DNA of 6,674 nucleotides from Moraxellaceae bacterium (GTDB lineage: Bacteria > Pseudomonadota > Gammaproteobacteria > Pseudomonadales > Moraxellaceae): NCBI GenBank assembly GCA_030684415.1, contig JAUXNL010000030.1:1-6674 (forward strand). Reading direction: 5' to 3'. Shown here piece after piece: positions 1-5,330 of this stretch. The notes under the pieces are model-generated. The model made no database searches and was not told the origin of the DNA. It saw nothing but the letters and a program-made list of their open reading frames with translations. Both the position numbers and the translations under genes were made by a program. The stretch's first letter is position 1. Every line of letters starts with the position of its first letter.

Positions 1-35
1 CCGTCATGATGCGCGAGCCCTCCGCAGGAGTCGGC

Positions 36-74
36 TTTCTTTGCTTACTTTCTTTGCCGAGCAAAGAAAGTGAG
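36..74. repeat. TTTCTTTGC direct repeat with perfect 11-bp inverted repeat
   Basis: TTTCTTTGC occurs at 36-44 and again at 49-57. The second copy is the left arm of a perfect 11-bp inverted repeat: ACTTTCTTTGC at 47-57, a 3-nt loop (CGA), then GCAAAGAAAGT at 61-71. With one G-U pair the stem extends to 44/74. There is no T-tract after the stem on the + strand, so it is not a typical intrinsic terminator. From memory, similar 'CTTTCTTT..GC..AAAGAAAG' elements are dispersed in many proteobacterial genomes and are often mis-annotated as short proteins. Membership in a specific named family cannot be shown here. Confidence 0.7.
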
Positions 75-186
75 GCCCCGCCGGCAGGGCGCAACGCCAC
101 TCGCAGAGAAGCAGCAGGTGCAACCAAGTCGGAGCGCTCACCCCAAAGCGAGACGGTGCCCGAATCCAGAGCGGCGCCTGACTTGA

Positions 187-230
187 ATCCGCCCCCTCAC
201 CCTGGCCCTCTCCCCAAGAGGGAGAGGGAA
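187..230. repeat. REP-like hairpin repeat, copy 1
   Basis: A C-rich strand (CCCTCACCCTGGCCCTCTCC) is followed by a complementary G-rich arm. The arms at 206-214 and 220-228 form a perfect 9-bp stem (CCCTCTCCC / GGGAGAGGG) with a 5-nt loop. An identical 8-mer, TGACTTGA, sits on both sides (179-186 and 231-238), which could be a target duplication or part of a longer repeat unit. A similar element follows at 271-308. This type of intergenic CCCTCACCC..GAGGGAGAGGG element is widespread in gammaproteobacteria. No T-run follows, so a terminator role is not supported. Confidence 0.7.
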
Positions 231-270
231 TGACTTGACCACTACCAACAGCGGTTTATTCAGAGTCCGT

Positions 271-308
271 CCCTCACCCCAGCCCTCTCCCGGGGGGAAA
301 GGGGGGGA
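271..308. repeat. REP-like hairpin repeat, copy 2 (degenerate)
   Basis: Positions 271-291 repeat the left half of the element at 194-214 with two adjacent substitutions (CA in place of TG). The right arm has decayed to a run of G and A (292-308), so the stem needs mismatches or G-U pairs. The 9-mer TGAATCCGC is found before copy 1 (184-192) and after copy 2 (333-341), suggesting that both belong to one larger repeated cassette. Confidence 0.55.
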
Positions 309-361
309 CAGCAGTACATGACAAGCTAGACATGAATCCGCACAAAGCCGCTCAGCATTTT

Positions 362-390
362 TTCTTTTCCAGAGGCCAAGCCCCTATAAT
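362..390 (+). promoter_or_regulatory. smpB promoter with consensus -10
   Basis: TATAAT (6 of 6 consensus) lies at 385-390 in an otherwise GC-rich context. The best -35 at 17-bp spacing is TTCTTT (362-367), which is weak and sits in a T-rich stretch. A start about 7 nt after the -10 would fall at about 397, one or two bases before the smpB ATG at 399. No Shine-Dalgarno sequence exists between the -10 and the ATG. The transcript is therefore predicted to be leaderless or nearly so, unless a second promoter lies further upstream. Confidence 0.65.
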
Positions 391-398
391 CGCCGCCC

Positions 399-869
399 AT
401 GAGCAAACCCCCGAAAGCCACCAGCAGCAACATCGCGCAAAACCGCCGCGCCCGGCATGAATACTTCATCGAAGACAAGTTCGAAGCCGGCGTCGTCCTG
501 CTCGGCTGGGAAGTGAAGTCGCTGCGCGCCGGCAAGGCCAACCTCACCGACGCCTATGTGCTGCTGAAGGCCAGCGAAGCCTGGCTGATCGGCGCCCACT
601 TCACGCCGCTGCTGCAAGCCTCCACCCATGTGATTGCCGACCCGACGCGCACGCGCAAGCTCTTGCTCAACCGTCGTGAGCTCAACCGCATCATTGGCGA
701 CGTGCAACAGAAGGGGCATACCTGCGTGCCGCTGTCGTTGTACTGGAGCCATGGCCGCGTCAAATGCGAAATCGCCGTGGTGAAAGGCAAGCAGTTACAC
801 GACAAGCGCCAGACCGAGAAAGAGCGCGACTGGCAGCGCGAAAAACACCGCGTCCTGCGCAACGGCTGA
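399..869 (+). CDS. smpB: SsrA-binding protein SmpB (tmRNA partner)
   Basis: SmpB binds tmRNA (SsrA) and delivers it to ribosomes stalled on broken messages, so that the nascent chain is tagged for degradation and the ribosome released. The 156-residue product has the usual family length and recognisable family blocks: NRRARHEYFIEDKFEAG (15-31), GWEVKSLRAGKANLTDAYV (36-54), the DPTRTRKLLLNRREL block (81-95), LSLYW (112-116) and GKQLHDKR (130-137). It ends in a basic tail (about 137-156), which in this family enters the mRNA channel as a helix. The ATG at 399 gives the normal N-terminus, but no Shine-Dalgarno sequence precedes it and a TATAAT box ends 8 nt upstream. ssrA itself is not adjacent, and ratA, often divergent from smpB in related bacteria, is not in the 398 bp upstream. 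The function call is very secure. Confidence 0.98.
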   Translation: MSKPPKATSSNIAQNRRARHEYFIEDKFEAGVVLLGWEVKSLRAGKANLTDAYVLLKASEAWLIGAHFTPLLQASTHVIADPTRTRKLLLNRRELNRIIGDVQQKGHTCVPLSLYWSHGRVKCEIAVVKGKQLHDKRQTEKERDWQREKHRVLRNG

Positions 870-954
870 CCCCCGCATTCCGGGCATTGAGCCCACCCGC
901 AACGCCCGCTCATACTCTGGAGGCGCCCCCGCCCACCGCCACCGGAGCCTGACC

Positions 955-2520
955 ATGCCCTCGCGCCGCCCACCCTTTCTTGCCGGAGTCACGCTGGCCT
1001 CGCTGCTGCTGGCCACCAGCGCGCAGGCCGACACACGCTCAGGCATGGCCTTCCGCGAAAAGCTCGACGCCGCCCCGCAACAGACCTGGCCCGTGATCCA
1101 GCCCGCCGGCGGCAAGTACGAGTACCTGCTCAGCGCCTGGCGCAAGGGCGAGCACTGGGGCGTGATCAGCGAGGAGCAGTTGCAGGACCCGTCGCGCAAC
1201 CGCACGGCCATTCCACAGGCGCGCTGGCTGGCCAAGCCGGTGCATGACGGCGTCGTGCTGCCGAAGTTCCGGCGCACGCAGGGCCACCTCTGGCTGAAAC
1301 CCGCTGGTGAGGCGCGCTGGCATGCCTTCCGTACCGATGGCAAGAAGCTGACCACGCTGGGCGCCACGCCCTACAGCGACGTGCGCCTGCTGACCGGCAG
1401 CGACACGCTGTCGCTGGCCGAGCTGCAATCAATGCGGGACGAATATCCGAACTCGTACTACGTCAACGACTTCCTGCGCGCCGATCTGGTGCTGGGCGTA
1501 CACGCCGGCCATGACGCGGCCAGCACCACCGCCGATCTCATCGACGCCGGCGAGAACCGCGTGCTGCTCACCCTGAGCCGGCTGGACCTGCGCCAGCCGC
1601 CGCTGCTGGCCCGCAACCTCCTGCTGCTGCGCCACGATGCCGCTGCCAACGCGCACACCGTGATCCGGCTGCCGCCGGCGCCGGCACCGGACGGGACCTA
1701 CCCCGCACTGGAAGTGTCCGCGAGCTTCCGCGAGCTCACGCTCAAGGGACCGGTCGCCAGCGCCCTCGACGATGACGACCAAGCCGTGCTGCTCGACCGC
1801 GACCTGCGCCCGTTCACCGTGCCCGGCCTGGCCCTCGGCCGTCCCGAGCCGCCGTTGCCCCACCTGGCGAAGGCCGACATTTTCTTCAAGGTGCCGGTGC
1901 TGACCGCCGAAGGCCGTGCCGGCTACCAGTTCATCTCGCGCAACAAGGACGGCAACCCGGTGCTGGCGCCCACGCTCTGGCAGGACATCCGGCTCGTGCG
2001 CACCTACCTGATTGCGCAGGACATGCATGACCAGTGGCACCTGCTGCGCTGGAAGGCACGCGACAGCGGCTACGACTTCACGCCGGCACAGCTGGCCGGC
2101 AAACCGGTTGTCACTGACACGCTGGAGGCCATGGACCTTGCCATCACCGAGGTGAACCGGGCAGACATGCAGCAACTGGCCGCGGGCAACCGTGACGCCG
2201 CCGCCCGGCTGGCACGCTGGGAAGCCGAGCGCGCCGCCCAAGCACGCAAGGAAGCCGCCGACCGCATCGAGCTGCAGCGCCAGATCGACGAACACGCCAA
2301 GGCGCGCCGCGCCGCCGAGGCCGAATACCAGCGCCAGAAAGAAAAATCCGCTGCCGAATTCCTCGCCCGCAACCCCAGCCGTGGCAGTTGGGGCAACCTG
2401 TCGCCGCTCACGCTGCCGTCACTGCGCGGCGCCCCCGGCCTCAGTGCGATGGAAAAGGACTATTACGACAACCGCGGCAATGCGCGTAACCCCTACGTGC
2501 TGCGCGAGCGCAGACCGTAA
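955..2520 (+). CDS. Exported protein of unknown function, charged helical C-terminus
   Basis: I do not recognise a family for this 521-residue protein. A Sec signal peptide is visible: basic MPSRRPP, hydrophobic core FLAGVTLASLLLATS, and a probable cleavage after AQA (residue 25). The mature part has no further membrane segment and no cysteine at all. Residues about 26-395 look globular, with W/Y-rich beta-type stretches (KYEYLLSAWRKGEHWGV at 54-70; DQWHLLRWK at 359-367). An acidic DDDD lies at 272-275. Residues about 396-470 are rich in Ala, Arg, Glu, Lys and Gln and probably form a long helix or coiled coil. The C-terminus (about 471-521) is Gly/Pro/Asn-rich. The ATG is supported by GGAG at 944-947, 7 nt upstream. 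It starts 85 nt after smpB and could share its transcript; it converges on dsbD. It probably acts in the periplasm or is envelope-associated. Confidence 0.85.
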   Translation: MPSRRPPFLAGVTLASLLLATSAQADTRSGMAFREKLDAAPQQTWPVIQPAGGKYEYLLSAWRKGEHWGVISEEQLQDPSRNRTAIPQARWLAKPVHDGVVLPKFRRTQGHLWLKPAGEARWHAFRTDGKKLTTLGATPYSDVRLLTGSDTLSLAELQSMRDEYPNSYYVNDFLRADLVLGVHAGHDAASTTADLIDAGENRVLLTLSRLDLRQPPLLARNLLLLRHDAAANAHTVIRLPPAPAPDGTYPALEVSASFRELTLKGPVASALDDDDQAVLLDRDLRPFTVPGLALGRPEPPLPHLAKADIFFKVPVLTAEGRAGYQFISRNKDGNPVLAPTLWQDIRLVRTYLIAQDMHDQWHLLRWKARDSGYDFTPAQLAGKPVVTDTLEAMDLAITEVNRADMQQLAAGNRDAAARLARWEAERAAQARKEAADRIELQRQIDEHAKARRAAEAEYQRQKEKSAAEFLARNPSRGSWGNLSPLTLPSLRGAPGLSAMEKDYYDNRGNARNPYVLRERRP

Positions 2521-2551
2521 GCAGGCCGCGGCCCTGCGCTTGGCAGCCTGC
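2521..2551. other. Short convergent gap with weak inverted repeat
   Basis: The 33 nt between the two convergent stop codons contain GCAGGC (2521-2526) and its complement GCCTGC (2546-2551), plus an alternative GCAGG/CCTGC pairing (2521-2525 / 2533-2537). Neither is followed by a T-run on either strand. A bidirectional terminator would be expected between convergent genes, but the sequence only weakly supports one. Confidence 0.25.
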
Positions 2552-2553
2552 GG

Positions 2554-4500
2554 TCAGCGCCACGGCACCAGTCGCGTCAACAAGGCCGGCGCCGTCACTT
2601 CACCCTGCACGCGCAGTGCAGGGACCTCCTCGCCCTTGTCGTCGTAGAACAGCAAGGCCGGCGGGCCATAGAGATGGAGTTGGTCGAGCAGGCGACGCTG
2701 GTCATCCGTGTTGGTCGAGAGATCGAGCTGGATGCGATGCACCGGCGCCAGCGCCGCCACCACTCCTGCATCCCGGAACGTGGTGCGCGCCATGTCCTGG
2801 CAGGCCACACACCAGTCCGCATACACATCCACCACGGCACGCTGGCCGGCTGCTTGCGCCGCCGCTAGCTCACGACGTAACGCCGTTTCGCTGTCCACGC
2901 GCACAAAACTCACCTCGGCCGCGGCGCGCTCGCCGCCGCTGGCAACGGCCGGACGCAGGAATGCGTCCAGCGGCGCCAGCGGATCGGACTGGCCGGTAAC
3001 CGCGCCGGTGAACAAGAACGCCGACTCCAGCACCATCAACAAGCCGAGGGACTTCCACAGACGCGGCCATCCGCTGCCCGCCGCGTCCAGCGCCCCCATA
3101 TGAATGCCGGCAGCGCAGAGCAGAAGCGCCCAGAGCAACAACACCAGCGGCCCGGGCAGCACGCGCGCGAGCAGCCAGATGGCCACCGCCAGCAGGCCGA
3201 CGCCGAACACACCCTTCACTGCCAGCATCCAGTTGCCGGCACGGGGCAGCAAACGCCCACCACTCGTGCCGATCAAGACCAGCGGTGCCCCCATGCCCAA
3301 ACCCAGTGCCAGCAGCGCCAGACCACCGAGCACCGCATCACCGGTCGAGCTGATGTAGACCAGCGTGCCCGCGAGCGGCGCCGACACACAGGGCGACACC
3401 ACCAGTGCCGAGAGAATGCCCATGACAAAAACACCGGCCAGACGCCCCCCTTTCTGCTGCCGCGATAGCGCATCCAGCCGGTCGCGCAGAAAGCCAGGCA
3501 ACTGGAGCTCGAAAAAACCGAACATGCTGAGGGCCAGCAGCACAAACACAGCTGCAAACACGATCAGCACCGACGGTGTCTGCAACCAGAGCTGCACATT
3601 GGCGCGCGCGCCAAAGTAGCCCACCAGCGTGCCCACCGCGGCATAGGTCAGCGCCATACCGAGCACATAAGCGAGTGACAGCCGAAACGCGCGGCCGGTG
3701 GTCATGGTCGCGCTGTCTTCTCCGGCAATCAGGCCAGAGAGGATCGGCATCATGGGAAAAACGCAGGGGGTGAACGTCAAACCAAGACCGAGCGCAAAAA
3801 AAGTGAGGAGAATCAGCGGCAAGCCCGCATGCCCCAGAAAACCGGCAATGCCGCTGGCATCATCGAGGCCGCTCTTGGCAGGCAGCGGCACCGCTACAGG
3901 GGTCGGTGCCTTGGCCTCCGTGGCCGTCGAGACGGCTTGCACCCGTGCAACATCCAGATCAGCAACGCCTGCCAGCACGGCCAGCGGCACACTCACGCGT
4001 ACGGTCTGCGGCGGATAACACAGTCCGGCATCGGCACAGCCCTGATAGCGCAACGCCACCGTCAGTGCCTTGCCAGCGGCGGCGGCCGGCACACGCGCCA
4101 GTGCAACATCCGCCACCGCCTCCTCGTGAAAAACCGCCACACGACCAAAGCTCGGGTCTTGCTTGAACACAGCCGTGGAGGCAAACGCTGGCGCCGCCAA
4201 CACCACGCCTTCCGCTGCGTTTTCGGCCATCGCCGTGATGCGGTCGCGATAAAGGGCATAACCCGGTGCAATCACCCAGCGCACCCGCACATGGTTGTCA
4301 CCGGTCTGCACGGTACTGAAACGGAAAGCCTGCTCCACCGGCAGGAAACTCTCGTCCTCCGCACTCGCCAACTGGCTGAAATCCGGCGCGGCGGCGCCGG
4401 CACTCACCCCGACCCCCATGCCTAACAACAGCACTCCTGACAACACCCCTGATAGCAGCAGCGCTCTCATCACCCATTTCCCCATGATCATCAAGTTCAT
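2554..4500 (-). CDS. dsbD: Thiol:disulfide interchange protein DsbD, full length
   Basis: DsbD moves electrons from cytoplasmic thioredoxin through the inner membrane to periplasmic thioredoxin-fold proteins (DsbC, DsbG, cytochrome c maturation factors and similar clients). With the start at 4500 it has 648 residues, somewhat longer than E. coli DsbD (565). All three domains and all six redox cysteines are present. After a signal peptide (hydrophobic core about 12-34) comes the periplasmic alpha domain with C155 and C161 (YQGCADAGLCYPP). An Ala/Pro linker (about 170-215) leads to the membrane domain (about 225-503, roughly eight segments) with C246 (FTPCVFP) and C371 (VVSPCVSAP). The C-terminal thioredoxin-like gamma domain carries C564 and C567 (DVYADWCVACQDM) and GPPALLFYD. 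Start choice is uncertain: in-frame ATGs lie at 4500, 4491, 4485 and 4470. None has a strong ribosome-binding site, although GGGGA precedes the one at 4470. It is divergent from the thioredoxin-like operon. Confidence 0.95.
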   Translation of the reverse strand: MNLMIMGKWVMRALLLSGVLSGVLLLGMGVGVSAGAAAPDFSQLASAEDESFLPVEQAFRFSTVQTGDNHVRVRWVIAPGYALYRDRITAMAENAAEGVVLAAPAFASTAVFKQDPSFGRVAVFHEEAVADVALARVPAAAAGKALTVALRYQGCADAGLCYPPQTVRVSVPLAVLAGVADLDVARVQAVSTATEAKAPTPVAVPLPAKSGLDDASGIAGFLGHAGLPLILLTFFALGLGLTFTPCVFPMMPILSGLIAGEDSATMTTGRAFRLSLAYVLGMALTYAAVGTLVGYFGARANVQLWLQTPSVLIVFAAVFVLLALSMFGFFELQLPGFLRDRLDALSRQQKGGRLAGVFVMGILSALVVSPCVSAPLAGTLVYISSTGDAVLGGLALLALGLGMGAPLVLIGTSGGRLLPRAGNWMLAVKGVFGVGLLAVAIWLLARVLPGPLVLLLWALLLCAAGIHMGALDAAGSGWPRLWKSLGLLMVLESAFLFTGAVTGQSDPLAPLDAFLRPAVASGGERAAAEVSFVRVDSETALRRELAAAQAAGQRAVVDVYADWCVACQDMARTTFRDAGVVAALAPVHRIQLDLSTNTDDQRRLLDQLHLYGPPALLFYDDKGEEVPALRVQGEVTAPALLTRLVPWR

Positions 4501-4507
4501 GGTGGCG

Positions 4508-4513
4508 ATTCTA
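4508..4513 (-). promoter_or_regulatory. Candidate -10 box of dsbD promoter
   Basis: Read on the minus strand, TAGAAT (5 of 6 consensus) ends 7 nt before the ATG at 4500. The predicted transcription start is therefore at or next to that codon. The context, CCCTAGAATCGCCACC then ATG, closely resembles the smpB start region (CCCTATAATCGCCGCCC then ATG). At 17-bp spacing the -35 is poor (ATCGGG, 4531-4536), as expected for an activator-dependent promoter; the TTAAG-type box lies just upstream. If transcription starts further upstream the assignment is wrong. Confidence 0.45.
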
Positions 4514-4534
4514 GGGAGCGCATTTTCGTGCCCG

Positions 4535-4551
4535 ATTAACACAACCTTAAG
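4535..4551 (-). promoter_or_regulatory. TTAAG-type response-regulator box facing dsbD
   Basis: On the minus strand the site reads CTTAAG, GTTGT, GTTAAT: two half-sites 11 bp apart. This equals TTAAG-N6-TTAAT, one base off a perfect repeat. The arrangement matches boxes of OmpR-family response regulators known from PmrA/BasR and QseB (YTTAAK-N5-YTTAAK type) and BqsR/CarR (TTAAG-N6-TTAAG). Relative to a start near 4501 it spans roughly -34 to -50, about one helical turn further from the start than the box serving the opposite operon. The regulator is not in the window. Confidence 0.5.
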
Positions 4552-4583
4552 TCCACCGGAAAACCAGCAGAAACCTTTGCCGG

Positions 4584-4600
4584 CTTAAGCATGGGTTAAG
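4584..4600 (+). promoter_or_regulatory. TTAAG-N6-TTAAG response-regulator box for the thioredoxin-like operon
   Basis: CTTAAG (4584-4589) and GTTAAG (4595-4600) are separated by CATGG. This is a perfect TTAAG-N6-TTAAG direct repeat with an 11-bp period, in an otherwise GC-rich region. It is the architecture bound by OmpR-family regulators such as BqsR/CarR and, with one deviation in the second half-site, PmrA/QseB. It ends 9-11 nt before the candidate -10, placing it near -40 to -22, where such activators replace a -35 element. A mirror-image box faces dsbD. Confidence 0.6.
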
Positions 4601-4609
4601 CCTTCGGGC

Positions 4610-4617
4610 CCTAATCT
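4610..4617 (+). promoter_or_regulatory. Weak -10 region of the thioredoxin-like operon
   Basis: CCTAAT (4610-4615, 4 of 6) overlaps TAATCT (4612-4617). Either would give a start near 4621-4624, a few bases ahead of the Shine-Dalgarno sequence GGAGG (4628-4632). No normal -35 hexamer is present; the TTAAG box occupies that position. This suggests an activator-dependent promoter. Confidence 0.35.
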
Positions 4618-4639
4618 TGGCGCAACCGGAGGACATCCC

Positions 4640-5104
4640 ATGAAACGTCACTTGCGTCACCTGCTGCTTGCCCTGCTGTCATTCACTGCACTGCCCGCCG
4701 TGTCGGCCACACCCGTGCTCGATCTCGACACCTATAAAGGCAAAGTCGTCTACGTCGATTTCTGGGCCTCGTGGTGCGGCCCTTGCCGCCAGTCGTTCCC
4801 GTGGATGACGGCCATGCACAACAAATACAGCAAAGACGGCCTCGTGGTCGTTGCCGTGAACGTCGATCAGGAAAAGGCCAAGGCCGATGCCTTCCTGCGC
4901 GAATTCCAGCCCGCCTTCACGCTGATCTTCGACAGCAAAGGCACGCTCACCACCGACTACAAGGTGCAAACCATGCCGTCGAGCTACCTGATTGGCCGCG
5001 ATGGCAAGCCACGCTTCCGCCATCTTGGCTTCCACGACGCCAAACGTGACCTGTACGAAAAAGAACTGCGCGATCTGCTCGCCGAAAAAGCCGCTACTCC
5101 CTGA
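4640..5104 (+). CDS. Exported thioredoxin-like (TlpA/ResA-type) protein with WCGPC
   Basis: This is a 154-residue periplasmic thiol-disulfide protein. The signal peptide is MKRHLRH plus the core LLLALLSFTALPAVSA, with probable cleavage after residue 23. The thioredoxin fold follows: KGKVVYVDFWASWCGPCR carries the redox pair C46/C49, VVVAVNVDQ (69-77) the next strand, and TMPSSYLIGRDG (111-122) the cis-proline loop at P113. No other cysteine is present. In this family the active-site pair reduces specific partner proteins and is itself usually recharged by DsbD or CcdA; dsbD is the divergent neighbour. The start is supported by GGAGG at 4628-4632, 7 nt upstream of ATG. Its stop overlaps the ribosome-binding site of the next gene, so it is first in a three-gene operon. 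The partner is unknown; the adjacent CxC lipoprotein is the best candidate. Confidence 0.93.
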   Translation: MKRHLRHLLLALLSFTALPAVSATPVLDLDTYKGKVVYVDFWASWCGPCRQSFPWMTAMHNKYSKDGLVVVAVNVDQEKAKADAFLREFQPAFTLIFDSKGTLTTDYKVQTMPSSYLIGRDGKPRFRHLGFHDAKRDLYEKELRDLLAEKAATP

Positions 5105-5114
5105 GGACTCCGTA

Positions 5115-5330
5115 ATGAAAAAAACGCTTTTACTCGTGCTGGTCACGAGTCTGCTGGGCGCTTGCAGCTCGCTCGGGGTGAAGCCCTGGGAGCGTGACCT
5201 GCTGGCGAAACCGTCGATGCAACTCAATGCCTATCCGGTAGAAAGCGGGCTCGACGATCACATTTATTTCAGCAAAGAAGCGGCCAGTGGCGGCCGTGGC
5301 TTTGGCGGAGGTGGCTGCGGATGCAACTGA
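5115..5330 (+). CDS. Small DUF4266-type lipoprotein with C-terminal GCGCN
   Basis: The product has 71 residues. MKKTLLLVLVTSLLGAC contains a lipobox (LGAC, lipidated C17). Ser at +2 and +3 predicts sorting to the outer membrane, since there is no Asp retention signal. The mature part has the VKPWERDLLAKPSM segment (22-35) and DDHIYFSKEA (47-56) typical, from memory, of DUF4266 proteins. It ends in a glycine-rich tail, GGRGFGGGGCGCN (59-71). C68 and C70 are its only other cysteines, a C-terminal Cys-Gly-Cys. The ATG at 5115 has GAGGA (5103-5107) 7 nt upstream, overlapping the stop of the thioredoxin-like gene. The last 10 nt overlap the next gene. The tail could be a redox pair, a metal ligand or a modification site; none is established by sequence alone. 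Confidence 0.9.
   Translation: MKKTLLLVLVTSLLGACSSLGVKPWERDLLAKPSMQLNAYPVESGLDDHIYFSKEAASGGRGFGGGGCGCN
5307..5311 (+). promoter_or_regulatory. Ribosome-binding site inside the lipoprotein's glycine codons
   Basis: GGAGG at 5307-5311 is formed by the codons GGA and GGT for G65 and G66 of the lipoprotein. It lies 9 nt upstream of the ATG at 5321, which itself overlaps the lipoprotein's last codons and stop. This fixes the start of the beta-barrel gene and predicts translational coupling of the two. Confidence 0.75.

Larger units (their letters stand above)
1..384. other. Gene-free intergenic stretch with short repeats
   Basis: I find no credible gene here on either strand. The only sizeable open frame (6-233, +) runs straight through the repeats: its residues come from the TTTCTTTGC repeat and the CCCTCACCC hairpin, and it has no ribosome-binding site. 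The stretch holds one perfect inverted repeat (47-71), a hairpin repeat (about 187-230) and a degenerate second copy of that repeat (271-308). Positions 75-178 and 309-361 show nothing I can assign. The gene further upstream lies outside the window, so its end or promoter is not visible. Confidence 0.7.

Noticed and set aside
6..233. 75-residue open frame at the left end
   Set aside because: It is built from the hairpin repeats, lacks a ribosome-binding site, and the same repeat-encoded peptides are commonly mis-called in many genomes.
870..954. tmRNA gene (ssrA) next to smpB
   Set aside because: The 85-nt gap is far too short, and neither a tRNA-like end nor a tag-coding frame is visible there.
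1429..2295. 288-residue open frame antisense to the exported unknown protein
   Set aside because: It has no ribosome-binding site and lies wholly opposite a gene with a signal peptide and good start. Long antisense frames are expected in GC-rich coding DNA.
2521..2551. Bidirectional intrinsic terminator between the convergent genes
   Set aside because: Only a 6-bp inverted repeat is present and no T-run follows on either strand.
2616..4425. Several + strand open frames opposite dsbD
   Set aside because: They are low-complexity Arg/Pro/His/Gln-rich translations antisense to a fully conserved DsbD.
4501..4542. GTG at 4542 as the dsbD start
   Set aside because: The added 14 residues (MLIGHENALPRIAT) do not form part of a signal peptide, no ribosome-binding site precedes the codon, and a -10-like box lies inside the extension.
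4992..5114. Upstream extension of the lipoprotein frame to 4992
   Set aside because: The extension overlaps the thioredoxin-like gene. The ATG at 5115 has its own ribosome-binding site and gives a textbook lipoprotein signal peptide.
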